From: Pyronema omphalodes
Taxonomy: Eukaryota; Ascomycota; Pezizomycetes; Pezizales; Pyronemataceae
Assembly (NCBI GenBank): GCA_024516155.1
Contig: JAJJXM010000007.1
Location: 1,150,150 to 1,214,149 of the forward strand
Reading direction: 5' to 3'
DNA length: 64,000 nucleotides
Each line of letters starts with the position of its first letter. Position 1 is the stretch's first letter. Below, one piece after another: positions 54,401-64,000 of this stretch. The notes under the pieces were generated by a model. The model had not been told where the DNA came from. It saw only the letters and a list, made by a program, of their open reading frames with translations, and ran no database searches. A program made the translations under genes and the position numbers.

Positions 54401-55070
54401 CGCTACAGGACTTTCACCCTTCTATGCGAACTACGGTTACAACCCCATTGCCAGCAACCCAACTGCAACTGCTGTGCGAAACCCAGCCAGCAAAGCATAC
54501 GCCCACTGGATGCATACTGTGCATGAAGGAGCAAAGTTATCCTTACAGAAAGCACAAGAAAGAATGAAAAAGTATGCAGACCTACAACGAAAGGAGGCCC
54601 CTACTTACCAAGTTGGAGACTTGGTTATGCTTGATGGACGACATATTAAAACACGACGACCATCACACAAATTGGATCATAAACTACATGGTCCATTTCA
54701 AGTCGAAAAAGTCATATCCCCGACAGCAATTCGTCTCACACTACCACGCAAATGGAAGATTCATAATGTCTTTCATATTTCCCTACTTGAGCCTTTCCAC
54801 ACCGGTACAAGAGCTCCACCAGATCCAAATAAAATTCTTAGGGAAGCAGACGACGTTGAGGGAAGCGAGGAGTACGACATAGATGAAATTATGAGCAGTT
54901 ATAAATCAGGAAACAGAGTACTTTACCTCGTTAAATGGCTTGGGTGGCCAAACAAGAACGATTGGACGGCGGAACCCTTCGACAACTTTTCAGTAGGAGG
55001 TCAGGAGAAGCTCAGAGAATTCCATCTCAAGCACCCTGATGCTCCGAGGGACTACCGACTCAAAGACTAG
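51462..55070 (+). CDS. pol: Element F Pol (1202 aa): PR-RT-RNase H-IN-chromodomain
   Basis: Seen: the protease active site DTGST is at residues 58-62. RT has [18 protein letters not shown] and YIDDVLIYAET (Tyr near 396). RNase H has VETDASDFALGAVLSQ (about 545) and [11 protein letters not shown]. The integrase zinc domain has HDSKIAGHFGQDKT, then CMECQKDKKA (about 775-815). The DDE core has MDFITDLPESNGCDQ (Asp about 845), VSDRDSRFTS (about 905) and QTDGQTERLNQ. The chromodomain is at about 1136-1195 (EEYDIDEIMSSY, YLVKWLGWPNKNDW). All catalytic residues expected are visible. The frame is open upstream of ATG 51462 back across the gag stop, so expression may be by -1 frameshift or by reinitiation 83 bases downstream. 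It ends TAG at 55068-55070. Confidence 0.97.
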   Translation: MDSLESTRTKSRRSDNGDAIPGTRESAPTPPHHGPRPIINMVLNWSKSQQRTVRVLLDTGSTAALLDKAFVHKFKIPTVKRDTPLQIRNFNNEIVAGAGVFFTVPFMLQHKNHFAAESFEVAPLDSDCDAILPYWWMAQHQPCNLWGDQNQISFTSTRCKEKCTKAQASAFSLQVDRHVLDHPEALVLGHISSLSTTEELSEALQQVPEKFRGWINIMTKEAADRLPEHKPYDHAIDLKEGETPPWGPVYALNEVELETLREWLKDMLRTGKIRPSKSPAAAPILFVPKAHGRGLRLCVDYRGRNKITIANRYPLPLMSELQDRVRGAKIFTKMDLKNGYHLIRIKEGDEWKTAFRCRYGLYEFLVMPFGLSNAPATFQDMMNHVFRDMLDQGVIAYIDDVLIYAETEEKHDELVKEVLKRLEENGLVISPEKCVWGQRKVEFLGYIISENGIEMAKDKVETVLIWEPPKSLKEVQGFLGFANFYRRFIKDFSRICRPLTESTKGDPKKWEWTVAMELAFDELKNRFTTAPILRHFDPRKVCIVETDASDFALGAVLSQKGDDGKLHPIAFHSRKFTPAEINYEIHDKELLAIVDSFKVWRRYLEGAMFTVEVYSDHQNLEYFTTTKVLNRRQARWAQELAGVDFKIYYRPGVKNGKPDALSRRPEFRPEKGGGEDQPITTILHQSHFASISSISTAGEGTSFIISSARLSSIPLVKWSAGFSKMVKEAGKLDQIYVEATKKIKEPLTIEDGILYRKEKLWVPKDLVNTVLESEHDSKIAGHFGQDKTIELIRRNFWWPKMEEGIINYVKSCMECQKDKKARHLKYGLLQPLELPYAPWQSIAMDFITDLPESNGCDQLLVVVDRFSKMAHFIPLQKDGKTTADLVRIFAKEIWKLHGLPTDIVSDRDSRFTSTTWKAFLGTLAIKPRMSTAFHPQTDGQTERLNQTIEAYLRSFVNHEMDDWVDLLPMAEFAYNNSVTTATGLSPFYANYGYNPIASNPTATAVRNPASKAYAHWMHTVHEGAKLSLQKAQERMKKYADLQRKEAPTYQVGDLVMLDGRHIKTRRPSHKLDHKLHGPFQVEKVISPTAIRLTLPRKWKIHNVFHISLLEPFHTGTRAPPDPNKILREADDVEGSEEYDIDEIMSSYKSGNRVLYLVKWLGWPNKNDWTAEPFDNFSVGGQEKLREFHLKHPDAPRDYRLKD

Positions 55071-55224
55071 GCTTAATGTTTTCTCCCACGTGGTTTTCAT
55101 TAAGTTGAGTTGGTAGTAGGATGTAGGGGCTGGAGGACTACATCTATAATTGATCACTTAATCACTTGGCTGCGGCGAGGTGCGATCACAGAATGATGAA
55201 CTACGAGCTTCGGGACGAAGCTTG

Positions 55225-55240
55225 AACAGGGGGGAGGTGG
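55225..55240 (+). other. Polypurine tract of element F
   Basis: AACAGGGGGGAGGTGG lies immediately before the 3' LTR. The stretch 55071-55224 is 3' untranslated sequence with no ORF of note. Confidence 0.8.
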
Positions 55241-56648
55241 TGTCACACCCTATAATGTGTGAAGATAGAATTGGTATCATATATAACGCTATGGAGAATA
55301 TGGCAAACTCGACAGGAGAATGAATAATTGAGTTAGTATCCCGGGCCGGAACCCCCAGAGGAGCTCCGGCTAGCCACGTCACGTGATTCGTGACTTTCCG
55401 ATAGGACCTCACGAGGATCCCGGCCCGAGGCGTCGAAACTATTATTCACTGTCAGTTTGGGAGGACTCAGGACGGAGAAGGGGAAAGAAACACTTACCTC
55501 AAGGGTGTCGACTTACCCTTGAGACAACTACGAACGACGCTGATGGAGAACGAAGAAGACGACGAAAGGTCACCTCCTTATACCTGAGGAGTGTTCGGCA
55601 ATACACGGCTACGATAGGGGCTGCATAGGAACAGGAGATTCCAAGAGGATGCAGATGCGGCGCAAGGATATCATCCGGTGTTACTAGTTGGGTGAACAGT
55701 GGGCGAGAGATAAGGCAGAGTCTAGTCAGCAAACAGGAGTGGAATGCAGGACAAGGGTCAACAGTGCATTGGCATGAGACAACGTCCAGCGGGGAACCCC
55801 ACTCAGGAAACCTGTTTGATGAAACTGATATGACGCGTCCTTGGGCCTAGAGCTGCCAACTTGGAAACAATACGGCGTTTGCATCCACACCAGGGTGTGG
55901 CTGCGCGCAAGTGCGCGCAGGTGGGGCACATATGACATCACACAGGAATGTGACGGGGCAGTGCGCTCCGGTAGGGCATGGTATGCCTTATGATGTCAGT
56001 GACCTCTACTTGCAATCGAGATTCTCTAGGGAGATCTATGATGGCGCGACTCATACGATAAATGACTCATGCGTCCTTATCACAGGAGTTCATGCATGAT
56101 GCAGTCAGACGGAGTTGCCCTCCGGTGCGACTCATAACCCCAGCACCTCATTGGAAGGTGTGGTAGTACGGTGAGCTATTTCAGGGATTAATCTGACCAG
56201 GGCGAGCATTATGCAAGTGAGCAATTAATTTAATTGCACGCTCAGTATGATGCAAGCCTCAGCAGATGCGTCACAGCTTTGACCCATGTCTTATCTCCTA
56301 AGCTCAGTTTGGCAGTTGGTTCCCCAAGGAAGGCTGGGCGAACTTGTAGACGAAAGTCTATAAAAGACCCTATGTCTTCCCTCTGTCTCCTCCATGATCA
56401 TCCATTGATCCCATACACGACGATACCACATCTACACAAACGAATACCTCCGAAGACGACCCTTAAGTTTATTCGGCCTGTGATCGATTGATTTACTTCC
56501 TAGCTTTATCTTTGGAATACCTCTATTAGTTCTTGAGAACGAAGTGTCTGTCTGTCTTGAGAACGAAGTGTTTGTCTACCCTAGGACGAAGCACTTGGAA
56601 GGACGATCGAAAAGCCTCTGCATAGTTAGGACTGTGCCCAGGTTCACA
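55241..56648 (+). repeat. 3' LTR of element F (1408 bp)
   Basis: It has the same length as 47702-49109, and I saw no difference when reading the two side by side. It is followed by CCGCC (56649-56653). Confidence 0.95.
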
Positions 56649-56653
56649 CCGCC

Positions 56654-57409
56654 ATCAAAAACTCCACCGATATCAACCTACCTGCATTAACCTTGGCCCG
56701 CATAACTAGCAACAACCGCCTTGTCCTCACTACCAACCCCACCACCAAGGCCGAAGGCTATGCCCCATACCTCCAGATTATCACCAACGTCACCAACAAC
56801 TTCCGACCCTCCGATGCACGCATTCATGAGCGCTGGACTAAATTCCTTCTACACAATGTTCCCACCAACGCTAGCCTCACATACATCCGATCAGAAATCG
56901 AGTCGACCTATCCCTCCCTACGCCTCGGCCAAGACCCGCGCTGGTTGGTCCCCGCTGAACGCCGTGCAGAAAAGACCGCATCCACGCTAGTAGTCTCACT
57001 CGTTGGCACCATCGATCTAAATAAACTAGGCACCAATAGACTCGCGATCTGTGACCGCCTCTGCAAGATAGGGGAATACCACTCCTGGCAACCAACCACC
57101 CAATGCACCAACTGCTAACAATGTGGCCACCACCCCAAACTTTGCAAAGCCACCGAACCTGTAAGCGCTGTCTGTGCACAGAACCACGGCACCAGGACCC
57201 ACCCATCCTCCATTCCGTCATGCAGGGCCGAAATGTCCTGCACCCACCCACCAATCAAATGCTCAAACTGCAATGGACCCCACAAAGCAAAGGACCACTT
57301 GTGCCCGACACGCATCAGACACATGGATCAAATCTACAAGGCCAACCCTGTCGAAGCCGAAGCAAGCAGGCAACCCACACCTGACGCAATGAGAACCGAA
57401 GAATTATGA
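56654..57409 (+). pseudogene. LINE ORF1, C-terminal part with zinc knuckles
   Basis: Seen: the reading resumes after the CCGCC duplication (IKNSTDINLPAL). TAA at 57116-57118 falls inside the first zinc motif (CTNC-stop-QCGHHPKLC), where CAA (Gln) is expected. Further Cys/His motifs follow (CAQNHGTRTH, CTHPPIKCSNCNGPHKAKDHLC), typical of ORF1 from I/Tad-like LINEs. The ORF1 stop TGA (57407-57409) overlaps the ORF2 start ATG (57406) as ATGA. Besides the F insertion, the TAA is the only visible lesion. Confidence 0.82.
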
Positions 57410-60400
57410 ATAACACAACAAAAATGGACACAGCATGTGTGCAGCTGCTGAACTGTGCCAAATGACATGCTACAACAACATCAGCACTACAATCATTTGC
57501 ATCTAATCCACAAACACTCATTATACTCCTGCAAGAACCCGCTATCGAACCCACCAAACTTCCGCCAACACATCCCGATTTCCATATGTTCACCCCTACG
57601 GACAAAAAACGACTGTGCACCACCTACATACGACCACTACCAGGGGTGTATGCAACCACCACCTTCACCCACCAGAATTCATTCCTTGGCACCAAACTCT
57701 GCCTACCTAATAACCAACCAATAATGATCTACAACTTCTACTCACCTGGGAGACCAAACGCCCTAGCCAACCTCCTCTCCTCCTTTGGACCCGTGATCCC
57801 TGCAATCATCATGGGGGACATGAACGCCCACCATGAATGGTGGGGGGGCACCACTACGATAGATGACGACCAACTCCGACGCCACCGAGATCACTCCAAT
57901 ACAATCGCTAATTGGATGGACCAACATCACTTCATCCTGCACAACGAACCAGGTATCCCAACACACTACCCACGCAATGGAATGCGTCCGTCGGTCATCG
58001 ACCTATGCTTCTCTGCAGGTAGCATTACAGACAAAATCCTCGTCCACGAGATCAACCCAGACTCAACCTCCGATCACGCCATCTGCACTATCCACATGAA
58101 CCTCACCATCCCCAACAAAACACCCAAATGAGCATGGCGTAAAGCCGACTGGCAATCATACCAGCAAACGATCATCGACAACCCGGTCAACCTCGACAAC
58201 ATCACAAACGCACAGACCGCCTGCCGTGCGGCCGAAGACATCACCTCCCTCATTCACAAAGCCTCCGATGCTGCAGTACCATGGGTCCAGCCCAGAGCAA
58301 AGCACGCACCATGGTGGCATCCAGACCTCAACAAGAAGAAAAAGAAACTACAACAAGCTGAACGACGCTATCGCTCAGACCGCACAAACCTCGCCCTCAA
58401 GCTGCAAGCCAAAGATCAGCGCTACGAATGGAAGCAAGCAGTTCAATTCTCGAAAGAACAATACTGGGTAACAAGGCTGCAGAATTCCACCTCCACAGAC
58501 GTATGGAACTGCCTTACCGCTGGTGACACACACAGCCAACCACTCCCACCCCTGGAAGGAAAGGAAACATTCCAAGAAAAATGCAACATACTACGAAACT
58601 CCCTATTCCCACACCAAACACATGAGCCCCCGGACATCCCACCTCGATTTGTCAAAACACACAAGGACACAAGCAACAACTTCCACCCCGTGACCAACGA
58701 CGAAGTAAGCCAAGTCATACAAAAATTAAAATATGCATCTGCACCGGGACATGACAACATCACCTACCAACTGATCGCCAAATATCACCAAGCCCAACAT
58801 TCTGCTTTAGCCAAACTATTCAACGCCCTTCTCCGATACGAGACCTTCCCAGAGCAATGGAAGGTAGCCCGATGCGTAGTTATTCCCAAACCAGGCAAAA
58901 GAACGTACACTTCGACAAAATCATACCGCCCGATGTCCCTCCTAACCTGCATCCCCAAGGTGTACGAGAAGATTGCCGCTCTACGACTAGCCAGATCAGC
59001 CTCCGCATGCCTGGCCATATCACCACAACAGATGGGGGCCAGGCAACAATACTCTGCAATAGACGCACTACTAGCAATCATAACTCCCATCAGCACCGAC
59101 CTCGCAATCCCCACCACGGGAAAATTGAAACTCCCACCCCGCCCTACACTTCTGGCACATGACATCGAGGGCGCCTTCAATAACACCAACCCAACACTCC
59201 TCCTCCAAGTTATGCGACAGCGACACATGCCTGCCTACCTCATTGCATGGACAAAAGCATTTATCTCCAATCGCACATTAGCTTTCTCCTTCGATCAACA
59301 ACTAGAGACACCCAAGCCTTTTCGATGTGGACTGCCGCAAGGATCACCCGCCTCGCCTATTCTGTTCCTCATCTATGCTAACGCTATGCTCGCAGTCAAT
59401 CACGAACCAGCCAAGGAACTCACCGCGTCATACGTGGACGACACCGGCCTCCTCCAATCAGCAAACTCCAGACACTTCGCGGTAGACCGCCTCAAAACAC
59501 GAACCGAACTCTTCACAGAACGTGGCAATCATCTTGGCCTCCACTTCTCACCGGACAAAACTGAACTCCTCCACTGCGTCCCAAGCGCAAGCCACCACAA
59601 AGCAACGGACCTCACAACTCTCCCACAACTCACACTAAACAATATCACGATAACGCCAACCCGAAGCATCAAATACCTGGGCCTCAACATTGACAAATGA
59701 CTCACCTTCATCCCACACACGACACAAGCTGCAGCAGCCGGCAAGAATACCCTGGGCTCCCTCTTACACCTTCGACATCGCTCAAACGGACTAAACACCC
59801 ATATGGCACGACACCTCATCCTGACCCTCCTCCTTCCAAAAATGCTGTCGGCCTCCCCAGCCTGGTGGACCGGGAAAGACACCACTCTGCGACCACTAAC
59901 TGCAACATACCACAACGCTATCCGCTGGGCCACAGGACTCACCCTAAGCACCAACCTGACGAAACTACACATCTGCGCACGCCTACCTCCTCTCCACATT
60001 TACCTCGATTACCTTTCAGCAAAATATGCGCTACGACTCCTCTTCCTACCCGCTCACCACCCATTAGAAGGTCTCAAACCCACACCAAAATGCCCAAACA
60101 CATCACCCGGACTATCACACCTCCTAAGACACATTGAACATCTCCTGGTCGGCACAATCGAAAACCGCACCCCAGAAAACCCAGCCTTCTACATCCTCAC
60201 CACACCCTCACCAAACCCGAACAAGACAGACGAACCCAACACCCGCCACCTTTCCTGGCTGCACTCGCTACTGCTCGGCACATACCTCCTCTACACCGAT
60301 GGATCCAAACTTGACAACAAGGAGCACAGGCTGCGGGGCAGCCCTCTACCGAATAACAACAAATGGCCCACAACACCTCCAATCACACCACTGCCACCTC

Positions 60401-61198
60401 GGAACACGATGCGAAGTCTTGAACACAGAACTACACGCCAGAACGGAAGGTTTACGCATGCTCCCGAACACAGAACCAGCGCAAGTATTCCTATGCCTCG
60501 ACAACCAAGCGGCTATAGAGACCCTACGCAACAATTCCAACAACCACCAGTATGCCAGAGAGACACTCCAACTGGCACAACACCTCGCCACCAAGGGACG
60601 GACCTTCACCACGGTCCGGACGCCCTCGCACACAAATATCACTGGCAACGAACTTGCAGACAGCTTAGCAAAACTCGGAACACAACTACAAAACCCCTGT
60701 CACTCAGCCATCACCTCGCATGCGTGGATGAAAGCCCAAGTCAGACAACACTTCCTCGCACAATGGCAAAAAGACGCCCCGGACGGACTACCCCCTTCGC
60801 TGTCGTACCCCAAACACCTCGAACACCTACCCTTCCGCACCTCACGGGCCCTCTTCCGCATCAGATGCGGACGTACACCAATCGATCCCCACCCCGAACA
60901 ACAACCAACCACCTGCAACTGCGGATCCGGCTTCATATCTGCCGAACATTACCTACTTGACTGCCCTAAACTACATGCCGCGCGACAAGATTTATGTCAC
61001 GCCACATCCACAAACTTCACTATACAACAACTCTTCACCAACCAGACCGGCATATCTGCGTTACTGAAGTTCGCCAAACGAATTGGCTTGGGATACTCGA
61101 AGGATATACGCTGTACAGCCACACCACTTGACAATAACGATAAGGAAAGGATGGACGGAGGAGTAGCGGTACTGGGATACGCTGCTTTTGACGGATAA
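57406..61198 (+). pseudogene. LINE ORF2: endonuclease, RT, RNase H
   Basis: Seen: starting at ATG 57406, the frame runs through an AP-type endonuclease (QLLNCAK-stop-HATTTS; GDMNAHHEWWGG; SDHAICTIH), RT (SAPGHDNITYQL; CGLPQGSPASPILF; YVDDTGLL, Tyr near 676) and RNase H (LYTDGSK; LDNQAAIETL; SHTNITGNELAD), plus a C-terminal Cys/His motif (CNCGSGFISAEHYLLDC). TGA at 57463, 58129 and 59698 each sits where Arg CGA is likely. One extra base near 60320 shifts the RNase H frame, which then runs to TAA at 61196-61198. Otherwise open, so inactivation is fairly recent. Role in the family: target-primed reverse transcription. Confidence 0.88.
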
Positions 61199-61389
61199 AT
61201 TTCTTTTCTTTCCTATGTTATAAAATACTGGCCTTAGATACGCACGCTTTGTACCACTTTGGTTTCTGTTTATGCTTATGTCTTATTCCCTTATGTTACT
61301 TGATGTTTTTATAAAGGCGGAAGAAGGGTATGAAGTAGGTGGAGTGCAATAGCCATGTATCTCTAGTCACAATAATAAAACAAAGATCA
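61199..61389 (+). other. LINE 3' UTR and A-rich end
   Basis: There is no ORF of note. The sequence is AT-rich and ends with AATAATAAAACAAA just before F'' LTR sequence resumes, consistent with the 3' end of target-primed insertion. Confidence 0.6.
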
Positions 61390-61503
61390 GATTAGTTAAC
61401 TTCCTGGCTTTCTGAGAAAAATCTATTAGTTTGATATCTTTCGAACGAAGCGAGACTGATCAAACAAACCTCTGTATTGAAAGCCTCAATACCCAGGTTC
61501 ACA
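61390..61503 (+). repeat. 5' LTR of element F'' (right part)
   Basis: It matches the last ~110 bp of the F LTR and ends GGTTCACA, followed by the priming site ATAAACTTAAGG (61506-61517). Together with 45653-46906 it forms one LTR, split by the LINE. Bases 61518-61622 are leader. Confidence 0.82.
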
Positions 61504-61622
61504 CTATAAACTTAAGGCTCAAGCTACTAAGTTACTTTTCGACACAATTACGGAAGACCCTCTTCTAGGGCAAGAAACACCAACACTCCTCTAAAAACTA
61601 CAAACGAAAACTTCAATCTACA

Positions 61623-63811
61623 ATGGCCTCACGCAGACTCACCAGCGGTGCTACCCATGACGACGGACTTGATGCGCCTATGGCTGATACTGTCAGCATT
61701 ACCCGTCCTCGCTCCTGGGAGGAAGTCACCTCCGTGGGACAACCAAGGGTTCATCATGGCACCACCCTTCACCTAGGCGAAGTACCACAATGGGTGATGT
61801 TAATGATGGAACCGATGAATTCGACTGAGGAGGACATTAAGAGATTGATGGAAGCAGCTGGATCAGGAGCTGCAATGAACGAGGAATTACAACAGATGAA
61901 GGGACTCTATCAGGAGATGGCCCAGGGGATGCAGAAAGCTTACGACAATCTAGCAAAGCAGGGCAACCTTGACCAGGAGGTCAATCTTCAAACCGTTACC
62001 AGACTCGTTCAGGCCAGCAACGACTTTGCCGGCCAAGTTTGGAGGACAATTGGCGAACTTGCCACGGACACTAAAACCAAAGAGGCAGCCAATCAAGCGG
62101 CTGCAGAGAGACTCAATCACGGCATTCAGACAACCAATGCCATCCTCGAAGCCTTTGCCCAGAGGCAACTACAGATCAACAAGGAAATCGAGGAATAGCC
62201 TTTCAGAAAAATACACAAGACGCCATCCGAGAACAAGATGATGAGCAAAGGGATAGGCGAATTGCAGCTCTTTCCAGAGCTGAAGAGGTGCACCAGCAAC
62301 GTCTGCTGGATTATGAGGAGCAGAGAGAACAGGAAAAACTGGAGTTGGTCAACAAGGTTATTGGCCTTGTTATGTCAAAGATCCAGAAGAAGGAGCATGT
62401 TGATGCTAAGTCCTTAACTGAGGCTATGCACGAGGAAATGACTCCTAGACCCCCCGCACTTGGCAGAGCACCAGAGGTCCCCTTGCCTCCATCGGTAAAT
62501 GGATCTCTTGGGAATGGCGGAAGAAATGGTGGTAGGGGAAGCAAACCACCTAGAGGAGGACTACCACCACCACCACCACCTCCATCTGATCCTTCCGACG
62601 GCGAGGATTCAGATGATTCATATATCAGAAGGGCTTTGGAAAGGAAGCGCCAGGAGCGCAAAGAAAAGGCTCAGCAGAGGAAGCCTGAAGCAAAAAATGC
62701 AACGGAAGCATTTATGGAATCCCTTGTCAACAAATTGCAGCAATCTGGGGTCAACGAACCAAGGAGACCCAAAATGCCTGAGATGAAGGCTCTACAATAT
62801 TTTTCCGGGAAAGACAAGAATTTATTCAGGGCTTGGTGGATGTCTGTTCAAGACTCTATTGCAACATACGCCCAGGCATTCCCGGACGAGCATGATCAGG
62901 TAAAATGGGTAGAGAGTTTACTTACTCATAAGGCATTAAGTTGGCACCAGGAAAGGCGCAAATCGATTCGGAGACATGGACTAAAACATACTTGGGCAGC
63001 TTTCTCAAGCTCCATTGAAACCAGGTTTGAGGACAAGCGGGAGGCCCAGAAGGACGTCAAAAGGATAACAGAGCTCCAGTATGAGGGAGATATTGATGAC
63101 TACATAACCATATTGGAAGACCTCAACATGCGTGTGGGAGCAATTGGCCCCATGTATCGAAACGTAATATGGGAGGCTATGATGCCGGCGATCAAAAAAA
63201 TGGTATATCAAAGATTTGGTGGAATCCCAACTGACGATGAAGGAATGATTGACGCAGTCAAAGAAGCTGCCCATGTTGTTGAGAATTTAGATGAAGAACT
63301 AAAGAGTCATAAGAAAAAGACTTTGGAAGTGCGGGAGGACCGCCACAAGGATCAAGGAAAGAACAAGGAGATTGGGCGCCCTAAGGAGGTGCAGCACAAG
63401 GACAAATTCAAGGAGAAAGAGGTGAAAAAGAATTTTTCTGGGAAGAAGGAAAAGAAGTCGATCTTTGCGTCAGGGAGGGAAGCTCTGAACGATTTTCCTC
63501 AGAGCGAAATTGATAAGCATAGAAAGGAGAAGGCAGACTGTTGGAGGTGCGGACGATCAGGACATAAGATGTTTGATTGTTATGCAAAGACAACAGTTGG
63601 AGGAACAGAACTCTCTGGCGAAGGAAAGGTTGCTTCCTCTGGCAAGAGGAAGAGAGACGATGATGATGATGGAAATAAAGGGCAGGAGAAGCCCAAAGAA
63701 ACAAAAAAGACAAAGACCGCAGCAGTGCGGCAGGATGAGGATGAGATGATGGAAGATGCTCAGCCCAGGATTTGGGAGATTGAGCAAAATGATGAGGAGT
63801 CGGATTTTTAA
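61623..63811 (+). pseudogene. Element F'' Gag with one frameshift
   Basis: Seen: ATG 61623 starts a Gag collinear with the F Gag. After INKEIEE (62196) the frame hits TAG, while the -1/+2 frame continues as AFQKNTQDAIREQ, so one base is missing near 62190. From 62288 to 63811 the Gag core (YFSGKDKNLFRAWW; ARFEDKREAQ-like ETRFEDKREAQ), a Lys-rich region, the zinc knuckle CWRCGRSGHKMFDC and an acidic tail are intact. The end GATTTTTAA is the same as in F. No pol follows: the telomere begins 50 bases after the stop. Confidence 0.9.
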
Positions 63812-63861
63812 TGTCCTCTAGGGTTGCGTCACCTGAGGAGGAAGAATGTACATCGGGCTAT

Positions 63862-64000
63862 GGTTAGGGTTAGGGTTAGGGTTAGGGTTAGGGTTAGGGT
63901 TAGGGTTAGGGTTAGGGTTAGGGTTAGGGTTAGGGTTAGGGTTAGGGTTAGGGTTAGGGTTAGGGTTAGGGTTAGGGTTAGGGTTAGGGTTAGGGTTAGG
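63862..64000 (+). repeat. Telomere (TTAGGG)n
   Basis: Perfect TTAGGG units run from 63864 to the window end (22 units plus five bases), preceded by GG. The orientation (G-rich strand 5' to 3' toward the end) fits a true right chromosome end. The array starts inside the gag-pol junction of element F''. Confidence 0.97.

Larger units (their letters stand above)
47702..56648 (+). mobile_element. Element F, complete Ty3/gypsy chromovirus
   Basis: The element is 8947 bp. Its two 1408 bp LTRs (47702-49109 and 55241-56648) appear identical by eye. It has a perfect target duplication CCGCC (47697-47701 and 56649-56653), intact gag (719 aa) and pol (1202 aa), a priming site, a purine tract and a TATA box. 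It lies in ORF1 of the LINE. Of everything in the window it is the most likely to be active now or very recently. Confidence 0.97.
46907..61389 (+). mobile_element. Non-LTR retrotransposon (LINE), split by element F
   Basis: The LINE is about 5.5 kb without the nested F. It has a short 5' UTR, ORF1, ORF2 (AP endonuclease, RT, RNase H, C-terminal Cys/His motif), a 3' UTR and an A-rich end (AATAATAAAACAAA at about 61371-61384). Flanks resembling a diverged target duplication are GATGAGTTTACTTC (46893-46906) and GATTAGTTAACTTC (61390-61403). Joining them restores the F'' LTR. It looks full length. Confidence 0.85.

Noticed and set aside
57406..59700. TGA read as a sense codon in this genome
   Set aside because: Intact F pol and gag and G ORF3 end normally, with TAG, TAA and TGA, and each internal TGA matches a single C-to-T change of CGA. 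Decay explains it.
1..64000. Host genes, tRNA or rRNA within the repeats
   Set aside because: Every sizeable intact reading frame is assigned to a retroelement and I saw no clover-leaf or rRNA-like stretch; a tRNA scan would be needed to exclude small ones.

Overview
The window is a chromosome end from a filamentous fungus. The right edge (63862-64000) is an uninterrupted TTAGGG telomere array. I found no host gene, tRNA or rRNA. Nearly every base belongs to a transposable element: several Ty3/gypsy LTR families of the chromovirus type (four of them with a visible integrase chromodomain) and one RNase H-bearing non-LTR element (LINE). The family types point to a fungus, probably a filamentous ascomycete (low confidence).

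I use working names. Family A has ~1140 bp LTRs, family C ~529 bp, family G 752-795 bp, G' is a diverged relative of G, H is a relative of C, and family F has 1408 bp LTRs.

Region 1-29.1 kb is a three-level nest. A minus-strand C element (3131-24554) is split by a plus-strand A element (4554-19578, target duplication ACTAC). That A element is split by a young G element, G1 (9618-17239, duplication CATAC). A degraded minus-strand A copy, A' (24555-29067), follows. One G' insertion has its two outer ends, both flanked by CGTGA, at opposite sides of this block, which implies a tandem duplication or circular permutation.

Region 29.1-42.4 kb holds a second G element, G2 (29364-37123, duplication GTTGG), inside a C pol fragment. 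It also holds a partial A LTR, an H element, two solo C LTRs and a C pol remnant.

Region 42.4-64 kb is a second nest. A minus F copy (F3) was hit by a plus F copy (F''), whose 5' LTR was hit by a LINE. The LINE ORF1 was then hit by a complete F element (47702-56648, duplication CCGCC, LTRs identical by eye). F'' stops just after gag, where the telomere begins.

Most elements encode Gag, then protease, reverse transcriptase, RNase H, integrase and usually a chromodomain. Families A, G and C join Gag to Pro-Pol through a GGGAAAA -1 frameshift site. In each LTR family the sequence just inside the 5' LTR is complementary to a 9-12 nt motif 30-95 nt downstream of the TATA box (where one is seen), as expected for Tf1-type self-priming instead of tRNA priming. 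The most unusual item is a third ORF in both G copies. It overlaps the pol stop (TAATG), encodes a Cys/His-rich, Arg-rich protein with a C-terminal membrane anchor, and ends inside the 3' LTR. The anchor is also kept in the diverged G' LTR.
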